Assembly: GCA_947464665.1 (NCBI GenBank)
Contig: CANHXV010000142.1
Coordinates: 1 to 5,221, forward strand
Direction: 5' to 3'
Length of the DNA: 5,221 bases
From: Comamonadaceae bacterium
Lineage (GTDB): Bacteria > Pseudomonadota > Gammaproteobacteria > Burkholderiales > Burkholderiaceae_C
Shown piece by piece: positions 1 through 5,221 of this stretch; within the stretch, counting starts at the first letter, position 1; each line of letters begins with the position of its first letter. The notes below the pieces were generated by a model. The model worked only from the letters and a program-made list of their open reading frames with translations, had not been told where the DNA came from and did not search any database. Position numbers and translations under genes: made by a program.

Positions 1-372
1 AATTACGCCGTGACGGGTCTTTATTTTTACGACCAACAAGTGTGCGACATTGCCGCTCACATCAAACCTTCTGCGCGAGGTGAATTGGAAATCACCGATG
101 TGAACCGTTGTTACTTGGAGCAGAACCAATTGTGCGTCGAAATGATGGGCCGAGGTTATGCATGGCTCGACACAGGCACACATGACAGTTTGCTCGAGGC
201 CGCAGGATTTATTGCTACGCTGCAAAAAAGGCAAGGACTGATGGTTGCCTGTCCTGAAGAAGTTGCGTTCGCCCAAAAGTGGATTGATGCGGCTCAGTTG
301 GAAAAACTGGCCAACCCCTTGGCCAAGAACAGCTATGGGCAATATTTACTGAATTTACTGAAGTCTCATTGA
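1..372 (+). CDS. rfbA: Glucose-1-phosphate thymidylyltransferase, C-terminal part (5' end outside window)
   Basis: RfbA/RmlA joins dTTP and glucose-1-phosphate to give dTDP-glucose plus pyrophosphate, the first step of dTDP-L-rhamnose synthesis in the cytoplasm. The frame is open from base 1 and 123 residues are visible before the TGA. The family is about 290 residues long, so roughly 170 N-terminal residues, including the nucleotide-binding GGxGTRL region, lie to the left. What is visible is diagnostic: NYAVTGLYFYD at the very start, ARGELEITDVN (visible residues 25-35), GRGYAWLDTGTH (50-61, with the Asp that in the family binds the metal), ACPEE (83-87) and the C-terminal SYGQYLLNLL. The in-frame GTG at base 10 is an internal valine codon, not a start. 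The gene overlaps rfbC by one base (TGATG), so the two are co-transcribed and probably translationally coupled. The rfbB and rfbD genes would be expected just upstream (inference). Confidence 0.96.
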   Translation, partial: NYAVTGLYFYDQQVCDIAAHIKPSARGELEITDVNRCYLEQNQLCVEMMGRGYAWLDTGTHDSLLEAAGFIATLQKRQGLMVACPEEVAFAQKWIDAAQLEKLANPLAKNSYGQYLLNLLKSH

Positions 373-929
373 TGCCCTACACCGTTACACCCACCAATCT
401 GCCAGAGGTATTGATTCTTCAACCCAAAGTCTTTGGTGATGCGCGTGGCTTCTTTTATGAAAGCTACAATGCGCGCGATTTTGAGTTGGCAACGGGCTTG
501 AAGGTAGAGTTTGTTCAAGATAACCACAGCCTGTCATCTCAGGGTGTCTTGCGTGGATTGCACTACCAAATTCAGCATGCCCAAGGTAAATTGGTGCGAG
601 TGGTCCATGGGGAAGTTTTTGACGTTGCGGTTGACATGCGAAAGAACTCAGCCACCTTTGGTCAATGGGCGTGCTGTCACTTGAGTGCAGAAACAGCCAC
701 GCAACTCTGGGTGCCTCCAGGCTTTGCACACGGGTTTTTGGTGCTTAGTCAAACAGCTCAATTTTTGTACAAGACCACCGATTATTGGTACCCTGAGTAC
801 GAGCGCAGTTTGCTTTGGAATGACCCGGCTTTGGCCATCAAGTGGCCTTTTCCCGAGGGGTTTTCGACGCCCGTGCTGGCGGTCAAAGATGCAGCCGCAT
901 TGCCGCTGTCGCTGGCCGAAACGTTCTGA
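372..929 (+). CDS. rfbC: dTDP-4-dehydrorhamnose 3,5-epimerase
   Basis: RfbC/RmlC epimerises C3 and C5 of dTDP-4-keto-6-deoxyglucose, the third step of dTDP-L-rhamnose synthesis; RfbD then reduces the product. The 185-residue protein matches the usual family length of about 180-185 and should form the double-stranded beta-helix (cupin) fold. Visible family motifs are KVFGDARGFFYES (19-31), FVQDNHS (47-53), VLRGLHYQ (59-66, with the catalytic-base His64), GEVFDVAVDMR (80-90), WVPPGFAHGF (113-122), FLYKTTDYW (131-139, with the conserved tyrosines) and LAVKD (169-173, whose Asp173 would pair with the His). I chose the ATG at 372, which overlaps the rfbA stop, over the TTG at 369. A weak TGAAG lies about 8 bases upstream, so initiation probably relies on coupling. 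It is probably the last gene of the rhamnose operon, because the next gene is on the other strand. Confidence 0.97.
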   Translation: MPYTVTPTNLPEVLILQPKVFGDARGFFYESYNARDFELATGLKVEFVQDNHSLSSQGVLRGLHYQIQHAQGKLVRVVHGEVFDVAVDMRKNSATFGQWACCHLSAETATQLWVPPGFAHGFLVLSQTAQFLYKTTDYWYPEYERSLLWNDPALAIKWPFPEGFSTPVLAVKDAAALPLSLAETF

Positions 930-1934
930 TTACTTAAGCGGTGGCAGGGCGTAAGCTTTGATGGTGCTGAGTTGCCCTAGCGTTAAGCGATTGCCATGTT
1001 GGCTAACCACCGCGGCTGCTGCATGGTTGCCTAGGTTTGCTGCTTTGTCTGGCGAATAACCACGTGAAATGGCATACAAGAAGGCACCTGCAAACATATC
1101 TCCTGCGCCATTGGTATCAATGGCCTTGACCTTGTCAGCCGGGACATGCCAAGTTTGTTCTGCTGTGATAATTTCTGAGCCATCAGGCCCACGTGTTAGG
1201 CAAACTATTTTGGCCAAATTTTGCAACTTGTTTTTCACAACATTTAAATCCTCTGAGCCACACCAAACTTGGGCTTCTTCTTGGTTGCAAAACAAGTAAT
1301 CAACACCCTCTCCCAGCATGGCATCCAAACCTGCTTTGCAAAATTGAATCATGCTGACATCACTCAAGGTGAGGGCTAAAGCAACGCCAGCGTCTTTTGC
1401 AATTTTTCTGCCTTGGAGTGCTGCGCTCAAACCTGTTGGGGAGGCGGCCAAGTAGCCTTCCATGTAATAAATTTTTGATTTGGCTATGTCATGAGGGTGT
1501 AGGGCCTGATCGTTCAATTCTGCTGAAACACCTAGGAAGGTACACATGCTGCGCTCTGCGTCAGGGGTGACCAGAACCATGCAACTGCCTGTTTGACCGT
1601 CTTGAGCACGTGTGTGATTCAGGTTGGTATCGACGCCCCGAGCCTGTAAATCCTTGACGTAAAAATCGCCTAAATCATCGTGTGCGACCTTGCACGAATA
1701 AAAGGCTTTACCGCCAAGTTGAGCAAGGGCCACAACCGTGTTGCCAGCGGAACCTCCGCCAGTTTGTCGAGGGGTGATAGCCTTGACGTGATGAAGCAAT
1801 TCAGCGCGGCGCGGCGTGTCAATAAGGGTCATGTGACGCTTGTCAACGCCCATTTTTTGAAGGAGGGCGTCTGAGACTTCGTATTCAGAATCTACCAGGG
1901 CGTTGCCTATTGCGTAAATATCGTAGTGGGACAT
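930..1934 (-). CDS. PfkB-family carbohydrate/nucleoside kinase, adenosine-kinase-like
   Basis: This cytoplasmic ribokinase/PfkB-fold kinase of 334 residues is typical in length. It should transfer the ATP gamma-phosphate to a sugar or nucleoside hydroxyl. The N-terminus (YDIYAIGNALVD, 4-15) is the usual first strand. GGGSAGNT (59-66) is the PfkB signature 1 and substrate-binding glycine region. CNQEEA (216-221) contains the NxxE motif linked to Mg/phosphate binding. LTRGPDGS (247-254) lies near the nucleotide site. DTNGAGDMFAGAF (273-285) is signature 2, with catalytic base Asp279 and the GAGD anion hole. The overall style resembles proteins annotated as adenosine kinase in Burkholderiales, but the substrate cannot be settled from sequence; ribokinase, fructokinase or another nucleoside kinase remain possible. 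The ATG at 1934 gives a full N-terminus; no strong Shine-Dalgarno is visible ahead of it. It is divergent from the NYN gene, and its stop directly abuts that of rfbC. Confidence 0.9.
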   Translation of the reverse strand: MSHYDIYAIGNALVDSEYEVSDALLQKMGVDKRHMTLIDTPRRAELLHHVKAITPRQTGGGSAGNTVVALAQLGGKAFYSCKVAHDDLGDFYVKDLQARGVDTNLNHTRAQDGQTGSCMVLVTPDAERSMCTFLGVSAELNDQALHPHDIAKSKIYYMEGYLAASPTGLSAALQGRKIAKDAGVALALTLSDVSMIQFCKAGLDAMLGEGVDYLFCNQEEAQVWCGSEDLNVVKNKLQNLAKIVCLTRGPDGSEIITAEQTWHVPADKVKAIDTNGAGDMFAGAFLYAISRGYSPDKAANLGNHAAAAVVSQHGNRLTLGQLSTIKAYALPPLK

Positions 1935-1963
1935 GTGAATGAAGAGGGAAGGAAATCAATAAT

Positions 1964-1992
1964 CCCTGAGTTTAAAGCCTGAAACCTCAGGG
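1964..1992. repeat. Inverted-repeat cluster of CCTGA half-sites, possible operator
   Basis: CCCTGAG (1964-1970) and CTCAGGG (1986-1992) form a perfect 7-bp inverted repeat with a 15-base spacer. Inside it, CCTGA (1978-1982) and TCAGG (1987-1991) form a tighter perfect inverted repeat around AACC. The block therefore holds two direct copies of CCTGA (1965 and 1978, 13 bases apart) and one inverted copy. Its position between divergent genes suits a regulator binding site, but a transcribed hairpin or chance are also possible. No known regulator consensus is recognised. Confidence 0.35.
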
Positions 1993-2010
1993 TTTGAAGC
2001 GCAGGGTCGT

Positions 2011-2016
2011 TAAAAT
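2011..2016 (+). promoter_or_regulatory. Candidate -10 element for the NYN/CoA-transferase genes
   Basis: TAAAAT matches the sigma-70 -10 consensus at 5 of 6 positions and is preceded by GT. It would place transcription start near 2022-2024, leaving a leader of about 80 bases. No good -35 is found at 16-18 bases spacing; the best upstream hexamer, TTGAAG (1994-1999), is only 11 bases away. This is a weak call. Confidence 0.3.
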
Positions 2017-2023
2017 AGGGACT

Positions 2024-2072
2024 GGGTTCGCAGACCCGCTACGTCGAGGAACGCCAATTTAAAGGTGCCTCG
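2024..2072 (+). promoter_or_regulatory. Two candidate hairpins in the 5' leader of the NYN gene
   Basis: Hairpin 1 pairs GGGT (2024-2027) with ACCC (2034-2037) around a 6-base loop. Hairpin 2 pairs CGAGG (2045-2049) with CCTCG (2068-2072). After an AA bulge (2050-2051), it continues with CGCC (2052-2055) against GGTG (2064-2067, one G-U pair), closing on the 8-base loop AATTTAAA. If transcription begins near 2023 these would form the start of the mRNA, about 20 bases ahead of the ribosome-binding site. No uridine run follows hairpin 2, so it is not a standard terminator. I recognise no known riboswitch class. Confidence 0.3.
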
Positions 2073-2101
2073 TTAAATTATCTTAAACCTCAAAGGCTGC
2101 G

Positions 2102-3016
2102 ATGAAACGCGATTATTTCTCTCATGCGTCCAAGGATGCGTACCGTCAACCCCTCGATCAACAAAGCGGTTCTTGCATCGCATTGATCGACGCCAGGTTT
2201 TTAGTGTGGCTTGCACAACACAATCAGGCAGGACCCAAAAAAGATGCTCTCAATCGATTCGATTTGGCTCAATTTTTGATCGGTGCCTTGGGGCATGCTG
2301 GTTTGGATGTGAGCATCAAAAGAATTTATTGGTACGCTGAAGAAAACGAAGTTTTAGATGTGGATGGCCAAATTGTCCGCAAAGTGTTATCGCATGACTC
2401 AGATGGTGGCATTTCTTTGCTGAAGACCCTCGGCCAAGACTTAAGTCGACTTGCACAGAGTAAGGCCTGCGATCATGTGTTGTTGGCAACTGACGATGAA
2501 CGATTCTTGACTGCGATTGATGATGCGCAACTCACAGGGTTGCAAATTCACATCTTGGCAGATGATGCGGCCAGCAATATGCAGCAACTGCACCAATCCG
2601 ATCCGGGTTGGGGACGCTTGTTGTCTCAAGCAGATCGCCGAGTCGTTGTTCAAGCTAAATCTCTTGCTGAAATGCTGCAGGGCTCTGCCAGCAAAGAGGC
2701 CCCCCAGGTACAAGAAGATCCTGAAGTCATTCGTGAATCCATAACGGAAGTTATAGTCTCTTGGTGGGATGACGAGCCCGAGGATAAGCGAGAAGAGTTG
2801 CGAGAGGCCTTGCACATCAGTCGCGGTATTCCGCAAGAAGTTGATCGTCAACTTTTGCTGCGAATGCGACATCGTTTAACGCGAGCCTTGACGCTGCAAG
2901 AAAAGAAAATGCTGCGAGAAATATTCAGGGCTGTAGCGCTGGGTACCCATGGATTAGAGTCTCCGCAGAGCAGCGATCCCTTGGCCTCTTCACCTTTGAT
3001 TGAAGAGCCAATTTAA
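2102..3016 (+). CDS. NYN-domain (LabA/DUF88-like, PIN-fold) protein, putative ribonuclease
   Basis: This 304-residue cytoplasmic protein has a NYN (PIN-like) domain at about residues 22-183. The acidic positions fall in the family order: Asp30 in IALIDARF on the first strand; Asp113 in KTLGQDLSRLA; Asp131/Asp132 in HVLLATDDERF (family pattern SGDxDF); Asp154 in IHILAD; and LLSQADRRVVV (173-183), matching the closing strand. NYN proteins are metal-dependent RNA nucleases, so RNA cleavage is the expected role, but the target is unknown. The first motif lacks the usual Asn three residues after the Asp (DARF instead of DxxN). Residues 185-210 look like a linker. Residues 210-280 form a highly charged, probably helical region with WWDDEPEDKREE (221-232) and IPQEVDRQLLLRMRHRL (243-259), which I cannot assign to a family. 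The start ATG has AAAGG (2092-2096) five bases upstream. It probably forms an operon with the CoA-transferase that begins at the next base. Confidence 0.75.
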   Translation: MKRDYFSHASKDAYRQPLDQQSGSCIALIDARFLVWLAQHNQAGPKKDALNRFDLAQFLIGALGHAGLDVSIKRIYWYAEENEVLDVDGQIVRKVLSHDSDGGISLLKTLGQDLSRLAQSKACDHVLLATDDERFLTAIDDAQLTGLQIHILADDAASNMQQLHQSDPGWGRLLSQADRRVVVQAKSLAEMLQGSASKEAPQVQEDPEVIRESITEVIVSWWDDEPEDKREELREALHISRGIPQEVDRQLLLRMRHRLTRALTLQEKKMLREIFRAVALGTHGLESPQSSDPLASSPLIEEPI

Positions 3017-4228
3017 GTGACGGCTGAATTCAAGCAATCGCAAGGGGCGTTGACTGGGCTCAAGGTGGTGGAGTTGGGACAACTCATTGCAGGCCCTTTT
3101 GCCGCCAAAACATTGGCTGATTTTGGTGCAGATATCATCAAAATTGAGCCCCCAGGTGCTGGCGACCCCTTGAGGCAATGGCGCCTGCTCAAAGACGGGA
3201 CTTCTGTTTGGTGGCAAGTTCAATCGCGAAACAAGCGCTCCTTGGCACTCGATTTACGCCAGTCGGAGGCACAAGCCGTTGTGCGCAAGTTGATCATTGA
3301 AGCCGATGTCTTGATTGAAAATTTCAGGCCGGGCGCCATGGAGTCTTGGGGCTTAGGCCCTGATGCCTTGCTTGAACTCAATCCTGGTTTGATCATCCTG
3401 CGCATCAGTGGTTATGGTCAGACAGGCCCTTACAAAGACAAGCCTGGATTTGGCGTTGTGGCTGAAGCCATGGGGGGGTTGCGTCATCTTAGTGCAGAGC
3501 CGGGACGTTTGCCGGTGCGAGTGGGCGTGAGTATTGGTGATACCTTGGCCTCACTTCATGGTGTGATCGGAATTCTGATGGCGCTCCATGAAAAACAAAG
3601 AAGCGGGCTTGGACAAGTGATTGACGTTGCGCTGTATGAAGCCGTTTTCAATTGCATGGAAAGTTTGTTGCCTGAATACAGTGCTTTTGGCGCAGTGCGC
3701 GGCCCTGCAGGAAGTGCTCTGCCTGGCATTGCACCTAGCAATGCCTACCTTTGCAAAGATGGCAAATGCGCCTTGATTGCAGGAAACGGCGACAGCATTT
3801 TCAAGCGCCTCATGATGGCCATTGGACGCGATGATTTGGCAGTCGACCCTACTCTGACAGACAATGCGGGTCGAGTGAGAAGGGTTGAAGAAATTGACGC
3901 TGCCATCGGTGCATGGACTTCTAAACTCAATGTGGCTGAGGTACTGGCTGTTCTTGATCAAGCCGCTGTGCCTGCAGGGCGCATTTACACCGTGGAAGAT
4001 ATCGCGGCCGATCCGCATTATTTGGCTCGGGGTATGTTGGCTGAAGTCAGCATGAGCGATGGCAGTATCTTGAAGGTGCCTGGGATGGTGCCTAAGCTGT
4101 CTAGAACACCAGGGCAGCACCGGCGAAATGCCCCAAGCTTGGGGCAAGATACAAACGCAGTGCTGTTAGACCTTGGTATCACTGAAGATCAAATCAGTGA
4201 AATGAGAAAACGGGGTATTGTGGGTTGA
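3017..4228 (+). CDS. CaiB/BaiF family III CoA-transferase
   Basis: Family III CoA-transferases move CoA between carboxylic acids and act as interlocked-ring dimers in the cytoplasm. The 403-residue length is typical. Visible features are LTGLKVVELGQLIAGPFA (12-29), LADFGADIIKIEPPGAGDP (33-51), the NKRSLALDL segment (72-80), ADVLIENFRPGAME (96-109), RISGYGQTGPY (129-139) and GVSIGDTLAS (170-179). Asp175 there is at the position of the catalytic aspartate that forms the acyl anhydride. GQDTNAVLLDLG (376-387) is the usual C-terminal region. Substrates cannot be deduced: no acyl-CoA dehydrogenase, lyase or dicarboxylate gene lies nearby. The start is GTG immediately after the upstream TAA, with GAAGAG (3002-3007) nine bases before it. 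The next in-frame ATG is at residue 108, far too late. The zero-base junction suggests translational coupling to the NYN gene. Confidence 0.92.
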   Translation: MTAEFKQSQGALTGLKVVELGQLIAGPFAAKTLADFGADIIKIEPPGAGDPLRQWRLLKDGTSVWWQVQSRNKRSLALDLRQSEAQAVVRKLIIEADVLIENFRPGAMESWGLGPDALLELNPGLIILRISGYGQTGPYKDKPGFGVVAEAMGGLRHLSAEPGRLPVRVGVSIGDTLASLHGVIGILMALHEKQRSGLGQVIDVALYEAVFNCMESLLPEYSAFGAVRGPAGSALPGIAPSNAYLCKDGKCALIAGNGDSIFKRLMMAIGRDDLAVDPTLTDNAGRVRRVEEIDAAIGAWTSKLNVAEVLAVLDQAAVPAGRIYTVEDIAADPHYLARGMLAEVSMSDGSILKVPGMVPKLSRTPGQHRRNAPSLGQDTNAVLLDLGITEDQISEMRKRGIVG

Positions 4229-4256
4229 TAAGCGTCAAGTCAAGTGCTAGACGGCC

Positions 4257-4285
4257 TTGTGGTTCCCCAGCAGTCTTGTTAGCAT
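4257..4285 (+). promoter_or_regulatory. Weak candidate promoter of the small secreted-protein gene
   Basis: TTGTGG (4257-4262) and TAGCAT (4280-4285) are 17 bases apart and match the sigma-70 hexamers at 3/6 and 4/6 positions. Transcription would then begin at about the ATG at 4292, implying a leaderless mRNA. This agrees with the absence of a Shine-Dalgarno there. The match is poor and read-through from the CoA-transferase gene is an equal alternative. Confidence 0.18.
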
Positions 4286-4291
4286 GACCTC

Positions 4292-4627
4292 ATGTGCACA
4301 AAGATCTTGTTCAAGCTGTTTTCTGTGGGGTTAGCTTGCTTGTTGCACTTGCCGTTTTTGGCGCATGCTGAAGAAGAGCGCAAGCACATCGCGCCAGAAT
4401 TGCTGCCCAAGTCACTTCAACTCAGTTGGCAAGTCAACAAACCTAGTTTGGGCAAGTTTGGTCAGTGTGCTGCTGCATTTGACAGCAGAACAGAGGATGC
4501 CAAAATGGCTTTCGCGTGTTCTATTTATGTCAAGTTAACTGCCGTTGCAGAGCGCAAAGCCATTCAACATTGTGATGAGCAAAGAGTGGCAAGGCAGATC
4601 AAAGCGCCTTGCCAATTGGTCCGTTAA
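4292..4627 (+). CDS. Small secreted four-cysteine protein of unknown function
   Basis: I do not recognise a named family. The 111-residue product begins with a clear Sec signal peptide: lysines at 4 and 8, a hydrophobic core at about 9-23, and an AHA/EEE cleavage site after Ala26. The mature protein of about 85 residues should be periplasmic or secreted. It has four cysteines (59, 76, 94, 107), enough for two disulfides. The tail, with AERKAIQHC (86-94) and IKAPCQLV (103-110), follows a loose A..AI..C...APC.L pattern seen in small secreted proteobacterial proteins, but this is only resemblance. The cysteine 16 in the signal peptide is not a lipobox. The ATG at 4292 supplies the full signal peptide, although no Shine-Dalgarno precedes it. 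The gene lies 63 bases after the CoA-transferase gene with no clear terminator between them, and converges on the lipocalin gene. Confidence 0.7.
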   Translation: MCTKILFKLFSVGLACLLHLPFLAHAEEERKHIAPELLPKSLQLSWQVNKPSLGKFGQCAAAFDSRTEDAKMAFACSIYVKLTAVAERKAIQHCDEQRVARQIKAPCQLVR

Positions 4628-4688
4628 AGACCTGTCATCTAAGCCCTTGGTACAACTGGCTGAGTCAAAAATCTTTATTTCTTTGAAA

Positions 4689-4716
4689 GCGTGCCGCCAC
4701 TTTGGACGCGGCATGC
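4689..4716 (-). terminator. Hairpin between convergent genes, possible terminator for the lipocalin gene
   Basis: GCGTGCCGC (4689-4697) pairs with GCGGCATGC (4708-4716) to give a 9-bp stem with one G-U pair (on the + strand transcript) and a 10-base loop. Read on the - strand, the stem is followed by TTTC and then an AT-rich stretch, so it lies where the lipocalin transcript should end. The uridine run is short, making this a weak intrinsic terminator or a bidirectional 3'-end stem. Confidence 0.4.
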
Positions 4717-4728
4717 AATCGCACCTGT

Positions 4729-4757
4729 TGCGCAAATTCAATTGTGTCGCGTTTTTT
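4729..4757 (+). terminator. Candidate terminator for the rightward genes, overlapping the lipocalin 3' end
   Basis: TGCGCA (4729-4734) can pair with bases 4745-4751, leaving T4747 bulged and one G-U pair, around a 10-base loop. Six T residues follow at once (4752-4757), then CTAATTTT. The stem is short but the T-run placement fits an intrinsic terminator for the secreted-protein gene. It lies inside the last codons of the opposing lipocalin gene. Confidence 0.3.
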
Positions 4758-5221
4758 CTAATTTTGTGATGTCAAAACCCATCAACTTCAAGCGCTTCAG
4801 TACGGCGTCGTAGCGTTCAGCAGAAACAACGGGTGTTCTTGATAAAATCCAAAGGTAGGACCTGGAGGGGTCGCCTACGGCTGCAAGTTGGTAGTCTGGA
4901 TCCAGGTCTAAAACCCAATAAGCACCCCAAACCATCGGTAACCAGGCAGTCCACTCTGGCGCGAAGCGGACCTCAAGTTGCGCAGGCCGACCACTGCCAT
5001 TGGGCCTTGCCAGTCCGGTGGCTTGAATCTCTTCACCCGACGAGGTGGTGCACTTGTTATTCACTTCGATTTGAGTAGGCCCCAAAATCTTGTACCGGGC
5101 TTGAGTGCCTTGCACACACTTGCGCTGAAACCAATTGGGAAGCTTGGCAATTTCATACCAAGTCCCCATGTAACGGGATACCTCAAACTCAGAGATGGAC
5201 TTGACCTGTGACTCGGCCGCG
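4738..5221 (-). CDS. Bacterial lipocalin (Blc-like), N-terminus outside window
   Basis: Bacterial lipocalins are small beta-barrel proteins, usually outer-membrane lipoproteins, that bind fatty acids or lysophospholipids and are linked to envelope stress and membrane maintenance. The frame is open to the right edge and 160 residues are visible. The first in-frame ATG (5169-5167) is the Met of RYMGTWYE, inside the family motif, so it is not the start. The upstream codons read VKSISEFEVSRY, as expected before the barrel. About 15-25 residues, probably a lipoprotein signal peptide, should lie beyond base 5221. Motifs by visible residue: GTWYEIAKLPN (19-29, the lipocalin GxWYE signature), C35 and C57 (NNKC) as a likely conserved cysteine pair, YWVLDLDPDYQLAAVGDP (101-118, second conserved region) and YLWILSR (122-128, with the closing Arg). 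The C-terminal GFDITKLEKT is typical. It converges on the small secreted-protein gene. Confidence 0.93.
   Translation of the reverse strand, partial: AAESQVKSISEFEVSRYMGTWYEIAKLPNWFQRKCVQGTQARYKILGPTQIEVNNKCTTSSGEEIQATGLARPNGSGRPAQLEVRFAPEWTAWLPMVWGAYWVLDLDPDYQLAAVGDPSRSYLWILSRTPVVSAERYDAVLKRLKLMGFDITKLEKTRHN

Larger units (their letters stand above)
1935..2101. other. Divergent intergenic region
   Basis: This 167-bp gap between two divergent genes must hold the promoters of both the PfkB kinase (leftward) and the NYN/CoA-transferase pair (rightward). It contains a CCTGA half-site cluster, a candidate rightward -10 box and two candidate hairpins, each listed separately. For the kinase no convincing -35/-10 pair is visible; only weak AT-rich matches appear between about 1950 and 1985 on the - strand. 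I see no small ORF or tRNA here. Confidence 0.8.

Noticed and set aside
385..729. 114-codon open frame on the - strand inside rfbC
   Set aside because: It lies fully antisense to a clearly conserved enzyme gene and its translation has no recognisable motif.
2022..2040. GGGTTCGCAGACCC looks like a tRNA T-arm
   Set aside because: The stem is only four pairs, the loop does not fit TTCRANY, and no acceptor, D or anticodon arms are present around it.
2441..2872. 143-codon open frame on the - strand inside the NYN gene
   Set aside because: The + strand product shows an ordered set of NYN motifs and a good start site, whereas the antisense product shows none.
3551..4147. 198-codon open frame on the - strand inside the CoA-transferase gene
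   Set aside because: It is long but antisense to a well-supported family III CoA-transferase; its translation resembles no domain and looks like a by-product of codon bias.
4229..4291. Terminator after the CoA-transferase gene
   Set aside because: Only a 4-bp CAAG/CTTG pairing is visible and no T-run follows, so no terminator can be supported.
4284..4334. Short ATG frame just before and overlapping the secreted-protein start
   Set aside because: It closes after about 16 codons, has no ribosome-binding site and the product is not protein-like.
4545..4769. 74-codon + strand frame across the end of the secreted-protein gene and the intergenic hairpins
   Set aside because: It starts inside a better-supported gene, runs through the candidate terminators into the lipocalin end, and lacks any motif.
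1..5221. Defence system, mobile element or CRISPR array
   Set aside because: No transposase, integrase, regularly spaced repeats, attachment-site pairs or defence effectors are visible; the NYN domain alone, beside metabolic genes, is not enough to claim a defence role.

Overview
This is an ordinary-looking piece of bacterial chromosome, densely packed with genes and of roughly balanced base composition. By protein style it most resembles a betaproteobacterium of the Burkholderiales, perhaps a freshwater Comamonadaceae. That placement rests on recalled resemblance of the adenosine-kinase-like PfkB protein, the NYN protein and the RfbA/RfbC pair; no search was run. I see no mobile element, CRISPR array, tRNA or rRNA.

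Layout: the left edge (1-929, + strand) holds the end of a dTDP-L-rhamnose operon: the C-terminal part of rfbA (rmlA), then a complete rfbC (rmlC) overlapping it by one base. The rfbC stop abuts the stop of a convergent gene for a PfkB-family, adenosine-kinase-like sugar/nucleoside kinase (930-1934, - strand), with no base between them. A 167-bp divergent intergenic region follows. It carries a cluster of CCTGA half-sites, a candidate -10 element and two possible leader hairpins. To its right, on the + strand, are a NYN-domain (LabA/DUF88-like) putative ribonuclease with a charged helical C-terminal extension (2102-3016) and, with zero spacing, a CaiB/BaiF family III CoA-transferase (3017-4228). 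After 63 bp comes a small secreted four-cysteine protein of unknown function (4292-4627). It converges on a bacterial lipocalin (Blc-like) gene on the - strand, whose 5' end runs off the right edge.

Functional reading: RfbA and RfbC act in one pathway, supplying activated rhamnose for O-antigen or exopolysaccharide. The kinase, NYN protein and CoA-transferase have no obvious shared pathway; the last two are probably co-transcribed and translationally coupled. The secreted small protein and the lipocalin are both envelope proteins but converge, so they are separate transcription units. I found no convincing new multi-gene system. The points most worth a second look are the NYN protein and its structured leader, and the very tight gene junctions.
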